Source: JBJXGE01 sp046154185
GTDB lineage: Bacteria > Planctomycetota > UBA8108 > UBA1146 > JAJFFE01
Assembly (NCBI GenBank): GCA_046154185.1
Contig: JBJXGE010000066.1
Location: 21,505-85,504, forward strand
Direction of reading: 5' to 3'
Length of the DNA stretch: 64,000 nt
Shown here: piece after piece, positions 18,000-27,109 of the stretch
How the letters are laid out: the number at the start of each line of letters is the position of its first letter
Numbering within the stretch: position 1 is the stretch's first letter
The notes under the pieces: model-generated
Databases searched by the model: none
Seen by the model: only the letters and a program-made list of their open reading frames with translations
What the model was told of the DNA's origin: nothing
Translations under genes and position numbers: made by a program

Positions 18000-19604
18000 A
18001 TGATCGTCACCAATCCCGCCGCTGCCGATGTGTTCGGCGCACAAACTCGCGTCACGCCGCACGGCGGGCGCGCGCGCGCTGGCCTACTTGCGGGATTCGC
18101 CTGCCTTTACCTGTGGCAACTCGCGCCCGTGCTCCAGTGGGGCGATCCCGCGAAACTCGTCCTCCTCGCCAGCCAAGCCCGCAGCAATGTGTTGTCGGGC
18201 GGGGGTCATGGCCTCCTCATACTGTTGATCAACGCGCTCGATTTTGTGGTGCCCGGCGGAATCGAGATCGCGGCGCGACTCGTGTCGCCGCTCGCTTCGC
18301 TCGGCGCACTCGCGATCCTGTGGCGCGTGCTCGCCGGTGAGCGCATCGGAGTCAATGCGCGCCTCGTGGCGCTGTCGGCGCTCGGCGTCTCGCATCTTTT
18401 CTGGTTCATGAGCGAAATTGTCGAGAGCTATGCGCTCCTCGGATTCCTCTTCGCCCTTTGGCTGTTGGCGGCGCAGCGCTTCGAGGCGCGGCCGACGCTG
18501 GCGCGTGCTTGCGCGCTGTTCGGTGTCGGCTTCGCGGGTGTACTGAATCATCAATTGCTGTTGCTACTTTGGCCGGTTCAGTTCGTGCACTTCGCGGTGA
18601 TGCTGCCAACGCGCGAACGCCGCACGTGGTGGACGGCGCACGGAGTTTTGCTCGCCGTCGTTGGACTCATCGCGTGCCTGACACCGTCGAGTTTCGCGGT
18701 GGCGGGGCAGTCGATCGCGTTTCACCTCGAGCGATGGGTGAATCCGCTCCAGGGCGCGGCGTTGATTTGGGTGTTACCGCTCCTCTTGCTCGCGCAATTT
18801 CCGAGCGCCGCGTTTGTGTTCGCGAGTCGCGCGCTCATCGCTGGCAGCGCGCGATTGCGGCGCGGCGGGTTGCGCGAACGGCAAAACCTGCTGCATGTTT
18901 CCTGCATCGGCGTGATGAGTTGTTTCGCGCTTTCCTATGGACTGGGCCGCGCTTTTTTCTTGCTGCTTCCGGTCTACATCGTGTTCGCGATTTGGATCGC
19001 GCGTGGGTTCGACGCGTGGTGCGAAGTGTCGCCGCGCCGCGCTCGTTATCTGGCACCCATACTCGCCAGCACGCTCGTTCTGCCGATCGCCGGCTATCAA
19101 TGCGCCTGGCGCTCGGCCAATGCGCTCCAGATCTATCCGCTCTCGGATCGCGTGCTCCCTTATCGCGACGTCAATCGATACTACCTATGGCCGGGAAAAC
19201 GCGGCGAGGATGGCGCGACTCGGTTCGTCGCCGACCTCCGGAACTTTCAGCCGGGCCCCGCGCTCGTGCTCGCCGATTTTCGCATCTCCAGCATTCTGCG
19301 ATGCGCGCAAGAACTCGCGGGCAGCGGCGATTACGAAGTCTGGGGCACGGACTATTACTTTGGTTTTCGCTCGGAGGACGAAACGCGGCATTTGATCAAC
19401 GCCAAGATCGAGGAATGCCGTGGGCGCGGGCTCGATGTCGTCATCGCTGACCGCGCGAGTTTGCAGATCTATCTGAACGATCAGCGAATCTTCGATTTTC
19501 TGCCGGAACTCACCGCCAAGCATGTGGTCGAATTGGGCGGTCATTTCCGCCGCATCCGCTTCTCGTCGCTCACGACGACCCGCGCGCAGGCGGCCGCCGA
19601 ATAG
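18000..19604 (+). CDS. Polytopic GT-C-like membrane protein (DUF2723-like)
   Basis: 534 residues with about ten hydrophobic segments between residues ~30 and ~370, followed by a soluble C-terminal domain of ~160 residues. The first loop contains WGDPAKLVLLASQ and then GGGHGLLILL, which resembles the GDSGE and HPPGYPL loop pattern of DUF2723/GT-C glycosyltransferases. Such proteins transfer mannose or other sugars from lipid-linked donors outside the inner membrane. The match is by pattern only, and the acidic pair is not perfectly conserved. It is divergent from the radical SAM gene, 138 nt away. Confidence 0.75.
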   Translation: MIVTNPAAADVFGAQTRVTPHGGRARAGLLAGFACLYLWQLAPVLQWGDPAKLVLLASQARSNVLSGGGHGLLILLINALDFVVPGGIEIAARLVSPLASLGALAILWRVLAGERIGVNARLVALSALGVSHLFWFMSEIVESYALLGFLFALWLLAAQRFEARPTLARACALFGVGFAGVLNHQLLLLLWPVQFVHFAVMLPTRERRTWWTAHGVLLAVVGLIACLTPSSFAVAGQSIAFHLERWVNPLQGAALIWVLPLLLLAQFPSAAFVFASRALIAGSARLRRGGLRERQNLLHVSCIGVMSCFALSYGLGRAFFLLLPVYIVFAIWIARGFDAWCEVSPRRARYLAPILASTLVLPIAGYQCAWRSANALQIYPLSDRVLPYRDVNRYYLWPGKRGEDGATRFVADLRNFQPGPALVLADFRISSILRCAQELAGSGDYEVWGTDYYFGFRSEDETRHLINAKIEECRGRGLDVVIADRASLQIYLNDQRIFDFLPELTAKHVVELGGHFRRIRFSSLTTTRAQAAAE

Positions 19605-19792
19605 TCGAGTCGCCGCCGGTGTCGAAACTCCCGCGGAAACCGGATCTTTCTATCTTGACGGCTCGACTCTGATCGCGATCATGGCGCGACTCTGGATTTC
19701 CCCCAGGGTGGTTCAAACTCGAATTACTGTTCGTCGTGGTCGGCCGCGCGTGCCGACACGATGCGAGTCACTTCAAGATCAGGGAGTTCGTC

Positions 19793-20887
19793 ATGAGCGC
19801 ACGCCGCGCCCTCTTCGTCGGTTTGGTTCTGTTCGTCGTCCTGGGCTCAACGCCGATTGCACGCGTGTTTGCGCGCGATGCTGCCGCGGAACCGGCCGCC
19901 GCGCCGGCGCCGGCCGACGAAGTCGTGCTCAAGGACGGCACGCGAATTCTCGGCAAGATCACCGACCTCGGTGGCGGCGTGCTCAAGATCTCGACAGCGG
20001 CTGCGAGCAGCGGCGCGCTCGAGGTTAAATTTTCGGAGGTGGCGTCGATACGCAGCCAGAACGCGCATACGCTCGTGCTCACCGACGGTAACAAACTGGT
20101 CGGGAAGCCCGGTTTGAACGCGACTGGCCAGTGGTTCGTCGAGACAACCGATGCGGGAACGGTCGCGATCGCCGATCCGAGCAAGATTTCGCAGATCAAT
20201 CCGCCGGAAGTAAAGCCCGTCGTGCAGAAATTCAACGCCAACCTCAACGGCCGCGTGACCGATGGCAACACGCGCGTGAAGTCGACCAACGCCTGGGCAG
20301 AGTACGAGCAGCGAACCCAATCCACTCGTTTGACAGGGCGCGGCGACTGGAACTACACCGAGGACGACGGCGAGCTGAGCGCGCGCAACGCCAAGGGCTC
20401 CATGAAATACGACGTGTTCCTCACCCGACGGTTGTTCACGTACGCCAACGCACAGTTCGAGGGCGACGATTTCGCCGATCTCAACTTGCGTTCGACGCTC
20501 GGCGCCGGTCTCGGTTATCAATTCGTCGACGGCAAGCGCGACAACAAAAACTGGGCGTTCTATGAGGAAGCGGGTATCTCCTTCGTCGACGAAGATCTCG
20601 ACGTCGGAAGCGACACCCGCTACGCCGCCGCGCGCGTGGCCGGCAAACTCAACTGGGACATCATCGAAAAGCGCCTCGCGTTCTTCCACTTTCACGAGAT
20701 CCTGCCGGGTCTCGAAGACAAAGATGATGTAAACGCGAACACGCAAACGGGCGTGCGAATTGCGATCAACGCGAATCTCTACGCGAACTTCCAAGTGAAC
20801 TACAAGTGGGACAACACGCCGGCGCCGGGAATCAATCGCGGCGACACTGAGTATTTGTGGGGCATCGGCTGCGCGTTCGAGTTCTAA
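19793..20887 (+). CDS. DUF481-family outer-membrane beta-barrel protein
   Basis: 364 residues from ATG 19793, which has an AGGGAG ribosome binding site 6 nt upstream; the frame is open further upstream but without a signal peptide. Residues 1-30 are a cleavable signal peptide. Residues ~48-130 form a small beta domain (VVLKDGTRILGKITDLGGG), reminiscent of the SH3-like domain seen in secreted planctomycete proteins. Residues ~150-364 alternate hydrophobic and polar residues in beta strands and end with aromatic GIGCAFEF, as in DUF481/YdiY-type barrels. It probably sits in the outer membrane, function unknown. Confidence 0.85.
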   Translation: MSARRALFVGLVLFVVLGSTPIARVFARDAAAEPAAAPAPADEVVLKDGTRILGKITDLGGGVLKISTAAASSGALEVKFSEVASIRSQNAHTLVLTDGNKLVGKPGLNATGQWFVETTDAGTVAIADPSKISQINPPEVKPVVQKFNANLNGRVTDGNTRVKSTNAWAEYEQRTQSTRLTGRGDWNYTEDDGELSARNAKGSMKYDVFLTRRLFTYANAQFEGDDFADLNLRSTLGAGLGYQFVDGKRDNKNWAFYEEAGISFVDEDLDVGSDTRYAAARVAGKLNWDIIEKRLAFFHFHEILPGLEDKDDVNANTQTGVRIAINANLYANFQVNYKWDNTPAPGINRGDTEYLWGIGCAFEF

Positions 20888-20920
20888 CGGCATCCACGGC
20901 GCGCGGGCGTCGTTTTTGTT

Positions 20921-21003
20921 AGGGGTGCTGTCCGCAGCACCCGTTTTCCTTAGGGGTGCTGCGGACAGCACCCCATGCCTTTTCTTGAGGGACCCGAAAA
21001 GGC
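20921..21003. repeat. Hairpin repeat, family 2, between convergent genes
   Basis: Two copies of a GGGGTGCTG stem lie back to back: GGGGTGCTG-TCCG-CAGCACCC at 20922-20942 and GGGGTGCTGCGGACAGCACC at 20953. They are followed by a decayed second hairpin (CCTTTTCTTGAGGGACCCGA). It sits between the stops of the DUF481 and App1 genes and could end transcription from both sides, although there is no T-run after the stems. Confidence 0.8.
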
Positions 21004-21015
21004 TCAGGTCCGCGC

Positions 21016-22170
21016 TTACTTCACGATCGCCGGATCCGTGAAGAACTCCCAAAGTTCGCCGTCGACGCCGCGAAACGCTTCCAACGCGCGTTTGTTGTCG
21101 CGCGTCTCGTTCGTGATATTGCGAATCAGGATGCGCTTCACTTGTTCGCCGAATCGACGCGCGATCTCGCCGTAGATTTCGGGGTCTTGCTCTCCGCTAT
21201 CGCCGACGAGCACAAAGCGCCGCGCCGGAAATGCGCGACACAACGCGCCGATGCTCTCCAATTTGTGCGGCTCCGGCCCGGCGAACATATCGACCACGCT
21301 GCGGTCCTTCAGGCGAAATTGTCGCAGGTGCCAAGTGCCGGCGGGAAGGTTCTCACGACGGAAGAACTGCTCGAGTTCTTCCAAGAGCTGCCAGGGGCTG
21401 CCCGAAACATAATGCACCGCGCAACCGTCGCCGCCGACGCGCGGCAATAACTCCGCCATCCCGGGCACGACGCGAAACTCTTCGACAAATGTGTTGCGCA
21501 ACAACGCGCGCTTATCACGCACCTCCGAAATCTTCACCGTGTCGTCGATGTCGCAGACAACCGAGACTCCGGTCGTGTCGAGCAGACGTACGACGCCTTC
21601 AAATAGCCGCGTGTCGCCTTCCGCAGTGACCGCTTTGAAGCGCACGACGTCCGTGTCGCCGCGAGCAGCCTCACTCAGTTGCACGCCGCCTTCGAAGTAG
21701 CCATTGGCGCCGGACGCCGGCAGCACGTGCGTTTCCGTGCCGACCACGACGCCGACCCGTTTAGCCGATTCGTTGTCCACTAGAAACGAACGCATGCGGC
21801 GCTGAAAACAATCGGTCGCAACGGCGCGCGATGGCAAATCGAGCGCGTCCGAAAGTTGCTCGACGATCTCGCCGCGCCAGAGCGAGTTCGCTTCTCGCTC
21901 GAAGATGCGACCGCGAATCGTCAGTTCCCACGCGGCGCCGTCGGGCGTCCGCCGGCCGTAGCTCGGATAGAAGACAACTTCCTCGTCGGATTTGATGACG
22001 GAGGGTGCTTCGCTCTGATCCCGTTCCGTGCGCGGCACGCGATCCTGGTCGACGCGATTCGCAACTACCGCACTGCTGGCCGCGAGGGCCATGCCAGCGG
22101 CCATCACGACCCCGACGAGCACACGCGCGGTGCCCGGGTTTCTGCCAAAGCCGGCGGCTCTCGACGTCAT
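21016..22170 (-). CDS. App1-type phosphatidate phosphatase (DUF2183)
   Basis: 384 residues with an N-terminal hydrophobic segment at ~16-35, probably a signal or anchor. The catalytic HAD-like motif is VVCDIDDTVKISEV (D-x-D-x-T) near residue 210. A serine-containing motif II lies in HYVSGSPWQL, and LVGDSGEQDPEIYGEI near 335 carries the second acidic pair. This is the arrangement of the APP1 catalytic domain, which dephosphorylates phosphatidic acid. The gene follows the DUF1579 gene by 7 nt, so the two form an operon. Bacterial App1 proteins are poorly characterised, so the lipid substrate is inferred from the yeast protein. Confidence 0.88.
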   Translation of the reverse strand: MTSRAAGFGRNPGTARVLVGVVMAAGMALAASSAVVANRVDQDRVPRTERDQSEAPSVIKSDEEVVFYPSYGRRTPDGAAWELTIRGRIFEREANSLWRGEIVEQLSDALDLPSRAVATDCFQRRMRSFLVDNESAKRVGVVVGTETHVLPASGANGYFEGGVQLSEAARGDTDVVRFKAVTAEGDTRLFEGVVRLLDTTGVSVVCDIDDTVKISEVRDKRALLRNTFVEEFRVVPGMAELLPRVGGDGCAVHYVSGSPWQLLEELEQFFRRENLPAGTWHLRQFRLKDRSVVDMFAGPEPHKLESIGALCRAFPARRFVLVGDSGEQDPEIYGEIARRFGEQVKRILIRNITNETRDNKRALEAFRGVDGELWEFFTDPAIVK

Positions 22171-22177
22171 TGCGATG

Positions 22178-22735
22178 TCATTTCCTTCGCTTGTAGTCGA
22201 CCGTGAGAAATGTCGTCCATTTGCCGTCGGGGCCTTGTGCGCTCGAAGTCAGAATCTTGTGATCGGCACTTTTGAGCTCGAAGGTATCGCGATACTTGGC
22301 GGTCTTATCGGGATTGTTGAAGTCCGGCCCTTCGGCGTCGAGTGCGAGAATCTTGCCGGTTGCATCCACGCTGCCATCGTAGTGCCACATGTGGCTGTTC
22401 GTGGAATCCACCCACGTGCCGATGTAACGCTTCGTCTTGGGATTGAAACCCAGCGTGAGCGAACTCGCCATCGGCTTGTCCCCCATCATGCCGGTGCCGC
22501 TCGCGACCAGCCAAAAGCCACCGAGGAGCCGCGCCGTTTCCGTCCACTTACTTTTCACTTTTGGTTTGCCGGGCTCCATCTCCATTTCGAATTCCGCCTC
22601 CCACTCGCCAGCCAATTGTTGGAGCCAAGCATGCTCTTTTTCTGGTGGCGGCATTTGCGGACCCTCTTGCGCGTAACACAGCGCGACACCAACGGTGAGC
22701 GCGACGACAGAACCGACAGCTGCCATGCGTTTCAT
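22178..22735 (-). CDS. Secreted DUF1579-family protein
   Basis: 185 residues with an N-terminal signal peptide (MKRMAAVGSVVALTVGVALC) and an AAGGAG ribosome binding site 6 nt before the ATG. The mature part has the DUF1579 hallmarks: HAWLQQLAGEWEAEFEM, a GGFWLVASGTGMMG strand-turn, and LGFNPKTKRYIGTWVDS. These proteins form a small lipocalin-like beta barrel and are frequent in Planctomycetota and Acidobacteriota. Function unknown; it is upstream gene of the App1 phosphatase operon. Confidence 0.9.
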   Translation of the reverse strand: MKRMAAVGSVVALTVGVALCYAQEGPQMPPPEKEHAWLQQLAGEWEAEFEMEMEPGKPKVKSKWTETARLLGGFWLVASGTGMMGDKPMASSLTLGFNPKTKRYIGTWVDSTNSHMWHYDGSVDATGKILALDAEGPDFNNPDKTAKYRDTFELKSADHKILTSSAQGPDGKWTTFLTVDYKRRK

Positions 22736-22943
22736 GACTCACTCCTTGAGAAGAACGACTTCGAATGCGGTCGCGCAAGGATCGCCATGAACCATGGCGC
22801 CGGCGACTTCGCGGAATCGTGACATGACAAACTCGCGCAACGGCGGATGCAAGCGTTTCTGTCGGGGAAGCAGCCGGATTTCACGGCGCCGATGCTTCAG
22901 CCCAGAGAATGCTTGCAAAGAGCGAGAGTCAAAATCGACTCGA

Positions 22944-23918
22944 TTACCAGCACCGAAACTCTAGATATAGCTTCCAGTCTTCGCGTTCGGCGGCGGCCAC
23001 GGGAGCCGACTGCAATTCGCCGATCAGCGGGCGACCACTGATGGTTGCGAGCTTCGCTAACGCCGCTCGGACAACTCCCGCGTCGGACTCCTGCAAGAGG
23101 TGCCAGGCCGATAGCGTATCGCGGTCGCTCGTCACTGCGTTGAGCGCGGCCAGCGCCGCGTCGCGCCGATCCGCGGCGGCGGCGCTTGCGAGCGAATCAA
23201 AGTGGTCGAACGCGCGCACCAGCGCGGACGGCGCATCGACGAAGCGCGGCGTGCCAGCGCCCACGCCCTTGCGGGCGCGGCATTCGGCGCCGGCCGGCAC
23301 GTAGACTTCGCGCGTGCCATGTTCGAACGCGACTCGGCCGAGTTCGACCCGCACAAACGAATCACCGCTCGCATCGACCGACAGCGAATAGCGACAGCCG
23401 AGATCGACGCAGCGAGCGGCATCGGTCTCCACTTGGAAAAAGCGTGGGCGCGCATCGACCGCGACGGTGGCGTGGATCTCGCCGCGCTCGAGGTAGAGGA
23501 GGGTCTCGTCGGCGCCGACGGTGCGCAATTGGAGCCGAGTCGCGGGCGAGAGCGTGATGCGGCCGAGGCGGTCAAGTTCGAGTTCGCGCGTCTCCGCACC
23601 GGCCACGACCCACGCGCCCGCATCGAGCGCCTCGCCGGTTTCGGAACAGCGGAGTGCAAACGCGGGCGTCGATTTGCCGTTGTCATCTTGCGCGCGATCG
23701 CGCATGAAAAAGTAGCCGAGCGTCACGGCGAAGAGCAACACCGCGGCGCTGGCAGCAGCCCGCCAAGATCGACGCGCCGGACGCGAAGCGAACCGCAACG
23801 GGCGGCCATCGTGGCGGAGCGGCGCGAGCAACGACTCGAGTCGCTCAACGGTCGGATCGGCGATCCCCGCGCGATCGTACAAATAGTCACCGCCGTTATT
23901 CGGCGCCTCGGTCGTCAT
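22944..23918 (-). CDS. FecR-domain membrane protein, likely anti-sigma factor
   Basis: 324 residues from an ATG whose last base starts the stop codon of the sigma factor gene (ATGA overlap). A transmembrane helix at ~50-70 (AAASAAVLLFAVTLGYFFM) separates a short cytoplasmic part from a periplasmic FecR-like domain: GRITLSPATRLQLR, LLYLERGEIHATV and YSLSVDASGDSFVRVELGRV. FecR-like proteins bind or regulate ECF sigma factors. The tight coupling to the sigma gene supports this. The cytoplasmic segment lacks the HxxxCxxC zinc motif of ZAS anti-sigma factors. Confidence 0.85.
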   Translation of the reverse strand: MTTEAPNNGGDYLYDRAGIADPTVERLESLLAPLRHDGRPLRFASRPARRSWRAAASAAVLLFAVTLGYFFMRDRAQDDNGKSTPAFALRCSETGEALDAGAWVVAGAETRELELDRLGRITLSPATRLQLRTVGADETLLYLERGEIHATVAVDARPRFFQVETDAARCVDLGCRYSLSVDASGDSFVRVELGRVAFEHGTREVYVPAGAECRARKGVGAGTPRFVDAPSALVRAFDHFDSLASAAAADRRDAALAALNAVTSDRDTLSAWHLLQESDAGVVRAALAKLATISGRPLIGELQSAPVAAAEREDWKLYLEFRCW

Positions 23919-24511
23919 GACATTCCATCTTTCTCGAGCAACGGTCGCAGCAGCTGCAATCCACGCGACAGGTTTACGCGCACGGATTCCGGAGTGAGAC
24001 CGGTCCGGTCGGCGATCTCCGCGCCAGTGAGTCCCTCGACGAGTCGCAAGAGCAGCGTCTCGCGGTACGCCGACGTCAGCGACCGAATGTGCGCGATGAC
24101 CCGCTCGCGCAACTCGGTTTCGGCGACTGCGTCCGAAGACTGCGCCGCCTGCCGAGCTACTGGCGCATGCGTCGCTACGAGCGGCACGGTTCGACCGCGC
24201 CGCCGCTCGCGGCGTTGCGCATCGACGGCGAGGTGGCGCGCGAGTGCGCACAGCCAACCCGGGAAGGCGGCGTCCTCACGTACTTGCGCCAGCTCACGAA
24301 AGGCGCGCGCGAAAACATCCTGCGTGACGTCCTCGGCCTCATCTTTCGAAACGTACCCGAGCGCGATGCCGTGCACAACGCGGACGAAGCGCCGGTAGAG
24401 CTCGTGCCATGCCTCCGTGCGACCGGCGCGGGCCGCGCTGAGTAAGGCGACGAGCGCCGCGCCGTCGGTCACGGCGCAGCGCGGTTGATTCACGGGAGGC
24501 GACAACTTCAC
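23915..24511 (-). CDS. ECF-type RNA polymerase sigma factor
   Basis: 198 residues. Region 2 spans ~35-100 (AWHELYRRFVRVVHGIALGY, EAEDVTQDVFARAFREL, PGWLCALARHLAVD). Region 4 spans ~138-190, with the helix-turn-helix RLVEGLTGAEIADRTGLTPE and SVRVNLSRGLQLL. It directs RNA polymerase to a regulon that cannot be deduced here. The GTG start has an AAGGC motif nearby. It lies 15 nt downstream of the VHEWGTFTS gene and overlaps the FecR-like gene by 4 nt, so the three form one transcription unit. Confidence 0.93.
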   Translation of the reverse strand: MKLSPPVNQPRCAVTDGAALVALLSAARAGRTEAWHELYRRFVRVVHGIALGYVSKDEAEDVTQDVFARAFRELAQVREDAAFPGWLCALARHLAVDAQRRERRRGRTVPLVATHAPVARQAAQSSDAVAETELRERVIAHIRSLTSAYRETLLLRLVEGLTGAEIADRTGLTPESVRVNLSRGLQLLRPLLEKDGMS

Positions 24512-24526
24512 CGCGTGCCTTCGCGT

Positions 24527-25846
24527 CTATGGTCTCGGTCGCGCTTCCTTCTCGAGCTCCGTGAGCAGAGCGAGCGCATTCGCGCGGGCATCCACGTTCC
24601 GCGAGTGCGCCAGTGTACGGCGTAAGTGCGGTTCCAAGAAGCGACCCAAACGCGCGAGGCGTTCGTCGGCAACGCCGCGCCCGGCGGCTTCGCCCGTGGT
24701 GCGCGCGATGAGCGCCTGCTCGACTTCTGCCTCTACTTCGGGAGTGAGGTACTCAAGGCGGCCGAGGAGGACGCGGACGGTCTCGGCGGGCGGCGGAGTG
24801 ATCGAGAGCGGCAACATCTCATCGACGAGCGGACGCGGCACGATGTAGAGGAGTCGCGAGCCTTCGTTCGTGAACCAGCTCCGCGACCAAGTGCGCACCA
24901 TCGCGCGCGCTTCGTCGCTATTGAGTCCTTGCTGCGTGAGCAAATTGTGCAGGAGCGCGGCGAGTTTCTCGCTCACTTCGGAGATCGGCCCCCAGTAGTC
25001 GGCGCCGCCGTGGGCGAAGGAGACGACGCCCTTGGCGGGAACGGTATCGATGAACTGAATCCGCCCGCGGTCGCCGCGCACTTCGAGCGCGATCACGCCG
25101 GTGAGTGGATAGGCGTTCTTACTGTTGATGAGCGTGCCTTTGCCATCACTCTCGGCGCGCACTTCGACGGGCAGCGTGAAGCGACCAAGTCCGCGATAGA
25201 ACAAATAGCGCTCCGCTTCGACCGGGCCGGCGCGCTCGGGTGTGTGGCGCGGCGCAGTGCGCAACCAGTTGGCGGCAACTTCGCGCGCGAACAGCCACGG
25301 GTCATCTTTTCCCGCGAGCTTGGGAACTTCGCTCGGTTCGGCGGCGTCAGGCGCGAGCACGTCGACTTCCCACTCGAGAAACGATCTGTCGATCTTCGCC
25401 ATGTCGAGCGGACCGTCTTCGCGCTTGCCTTCGGGTGGGCCAAGCAAGTCCGTGACGGGATACCACTGGGATATTAGTCCGTCCTTGAAATCGACGCGCA
25501 CCCGCACGCGCCGCGCCGTGGGCGAGTGAAAGTAGATGACCGGCGTCTCCATTTTCTGCGTGACACCGTCTACCGGTTGCTCGAGTCCTTTCCAACCGAC
25601 GGCGCGCAGGGGGCACTCGCGAATTTTCGCGCGGTCGTAGACAAAATCCGGCAGCGACTCTTCCTCGTGTTCAAGCCCTTCCAACGAGACGCCATCGGAT
25701 CCCTGGAGCGATGTAAAGGTGCCCCATTCGTGTACGACGAAACGCTCTGCGGCCGCGCGTCGACACGCCTCTCCACCGCCGAAACTCGCGCCGACGAACG
25801 CCAACAACGCACCCAAGATCATCGCCGTGATCGCCAATTTAGTCAT
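24527..25846 (-). CDS. Secreted VHEWGTFTS-motif protein of unknown function
   Basis: 439 residues from ATG 25846, with a strong GGGAGG site 5 nt upstream. The ORF extends to 26071 but that part has no signal peptide. A signal peptide covers residues 1-20. The mature protein opens with RFVVHEWGTFTSLQGSDGVS, a motif I recall from many uncharacterised secreted proteins of Planctomycetota and related phyla. Then come beta-rich segments (METPVIYFHSPTARRVRVRV) and a helical C-terminus (~345-439). No catalytic motif is obvious. Leading the sigma/FecR operon, it may be a target or sensor component of that system. Confidence 0.8.
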   Translation of the reverse strand: MTKLAITAMILGALLAFVGASFGGGEACRRAAAERFVVHEWGTFTSLQGSDGVSLEGLEHEEESLPDFVYDRAKIRECPLRAVGWKGLEQPVDGVTQKMETPVIYFHSPTARRVRVRVDFKDGLISQWYPVTDLLGPPEGKREDGPLDMAKIDRSFLEWEVDVLAPDAAEPSEVPKLAGKDDPWLFAREVAANWLRTAPRHTPERAGPVEAERYLFYRGLGRFTLPVEVRAESDGKGTLINSKNAYPLTGVIALEVRGDRGRIQFIDTVPAKGVVSFAHGGADYWGPISEVSEKLAALLHNLLTQQGLNSDEARAMVRTWSRSWFTNEGSRLLYIVPRPLVDEMLPLSITPPPAETVRVLLGRLEYLTPEVEAEVEQALIARTTGEAAGRGVADERLARLGRFLEPHLRRTLAHSRNVDARANALALLTELEKEARPRP

Positions 25847-26103
25847 TCGTGCCTCCCGCTCGCGTTTGAAGAATTGAAACACTGCGAGGAAGGACGCTGG
25901 CGACGCGGGGAGTGTTAACGAGTGATTCGTGATCGTGGGATCGGACGGGCGGTGGGAGCTGGTCGCGACCGCGACGCGGGGCCAGTGCGACGAGGATCGA
26001 CTCGGAATCGGAGTCCAAATCCCAAAAGGAGTTACGACAGCGCGGCGCCAAGCGAGCGGCGTGATTGGCACCGCCGGAGTAGGCTTTTCTGGAGGTATTC
26101 AAA

Positions 26104-26595
26104 ATGGGCAAGGGGCGGGGCGGATATACGCTCTTGGAAATCGTGATCGTGCTGTTTGTCGGCACGGTTCTGCTGACCGCGGCGACGCAGGCCGTGCAGT
26201 CGTCGCAGAATACCACGATCGAGCAAACGGTCGTCGCGGTTGCTGACGACACTGCCCGGCGCGCCATCGATCGCATCACCGAAGAGCTTCGATTCGCACA
26301 ACTCGATTCACTTGCGCCCGCAAACCCCGTCGACGAACCATCTATCCAGTACCGCGTGCTCACCGGTTGGGACGCCGTCGGTCCGCTCACCGGACCGGTA
26401 CGTCAGCTCGCGCACAACGGTCTCAATCTCGAACTCGACGGACAAATCATCGCCTCCGGCATCAATGGCCTCCTCTTCACCCAGGTCGGCAACGCGATAC
26501 GCGTCGATATCACGCTCACGCGCCAAGTCACGACCAGCGGTGTGATGCGCGCCATCAACCGCGTCATTTCCACCGACATTGAGATACTCAATTAA
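26104..26595 (+). CDS. Type II secretion/type IV pilus-like pseudopilin
   Basis: 163 residues. The prepilin cleavage and methylation motif is at the very N-terminus: GRGG followed by YTLLEIVIVLFVGTVLLTAA, with Glu at position +5 after the glycine. The short basic leader is typical for PilD processing. The remainder is a small soluble domain resembling minor pseudopilins (GspH/GspJ-like). It begins a four-gene operon with overlapping or nearly overlapping genes. Confidence 0.88.
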   Translation: MGKGRGGYTLLEIVIVLFVGTVLLTAATQAVQSSQNTTIEQTVVAVADDTARRAIDRITEELRFAQLDSLAPANPVDEPSIQYRVLTGWDAVGPLTGPVRQLAHNGLNLELDGQIIASGINGLLFTQVGNAIRVDITLTRQVTTSGVMRAINRVISTDIEILN

Positions 26596-26596
26596 C

Positions 26597-27109
26597 GTGC
26601 AACCATCCGCTCGACCACACGGGGAATCCGGTCTCAGTCTCGTCGACCTCCTCATCGCCATTTCGCTCCTCACGCTCGGCGTGCTGGCGCATTGCTTGGT
26701 CGCCTTCGACTGCATTCGCCTCGCCGAAGCGAGTCGCACAAACGACCAGGTCGTCGTCGCGCTCCGCAATGCGATTGGCGAGCTCCGGCAAGTCCCCTTC
26801 AATGCGATCGAAACGAACTTCGGCGCGGGATCGGGCCAAGAGGCGTTCTGGCTCGATCTCGATGGGCAACTGGCGTTCGTCGAGCCAACCGATTTCTTCG
26901 CGACCGGCGGATTCGAGTTTTTCACTGACGAGGATTCGCTGCCGGCCGAGTTTGGCGCAACGAACAATAGCCTCGACCTCAACGGCAACGGCAGCATCGA
27001 GGCCGGCACCATCAGCAACTACAAGGTACTTCCCGTGCGCATTTCGCTCGCGCTCAATCCGCGCTTCGGTGCCATCGCTGTTTCATACCCCATGTACTTG
27101 TCTGAATGA
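26597..27109 (+). CDS. Prepilin-like minor pilin (PilV/GspI-like)
   Basis: About 170 residues from GTG 26597, 1 nt after the preceding stop; TTG 26579 is the alternative. The processing region is HGESG followed by LSLVDLLIAISLLTLGVL, so the usual Glu at +5 is replaced by Asp. The soluble part includes a DLNGNGSIEAG loop that resembles a Ca-binding motif. The position in the operon and short size suggest a minor pilin. The Asp at +5 could alter assembly or methylation. Confidence 0.8.
   Translation: MQPSARPHGESGLSLVDLLIAISLLTLGVLAHCLVAFDCIRLAEASRTNDQVVVALRNAIGELRQVPFNAIETNFGAGSGQEAFWLDLDGQLAFVEPTDFFATGGFEFFTDEDSLPAEFGATNNSLDLNGNGSIEAGTISNYKVLPVRISLALNPRFGAIAVSYPMYLSE

Noticed and set aside
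19847..21052. 401-codon minus-strand frame across the DUF481 gene
   Set aside because: It spans a real gene and a hairpin repeat; low-complexity composition.
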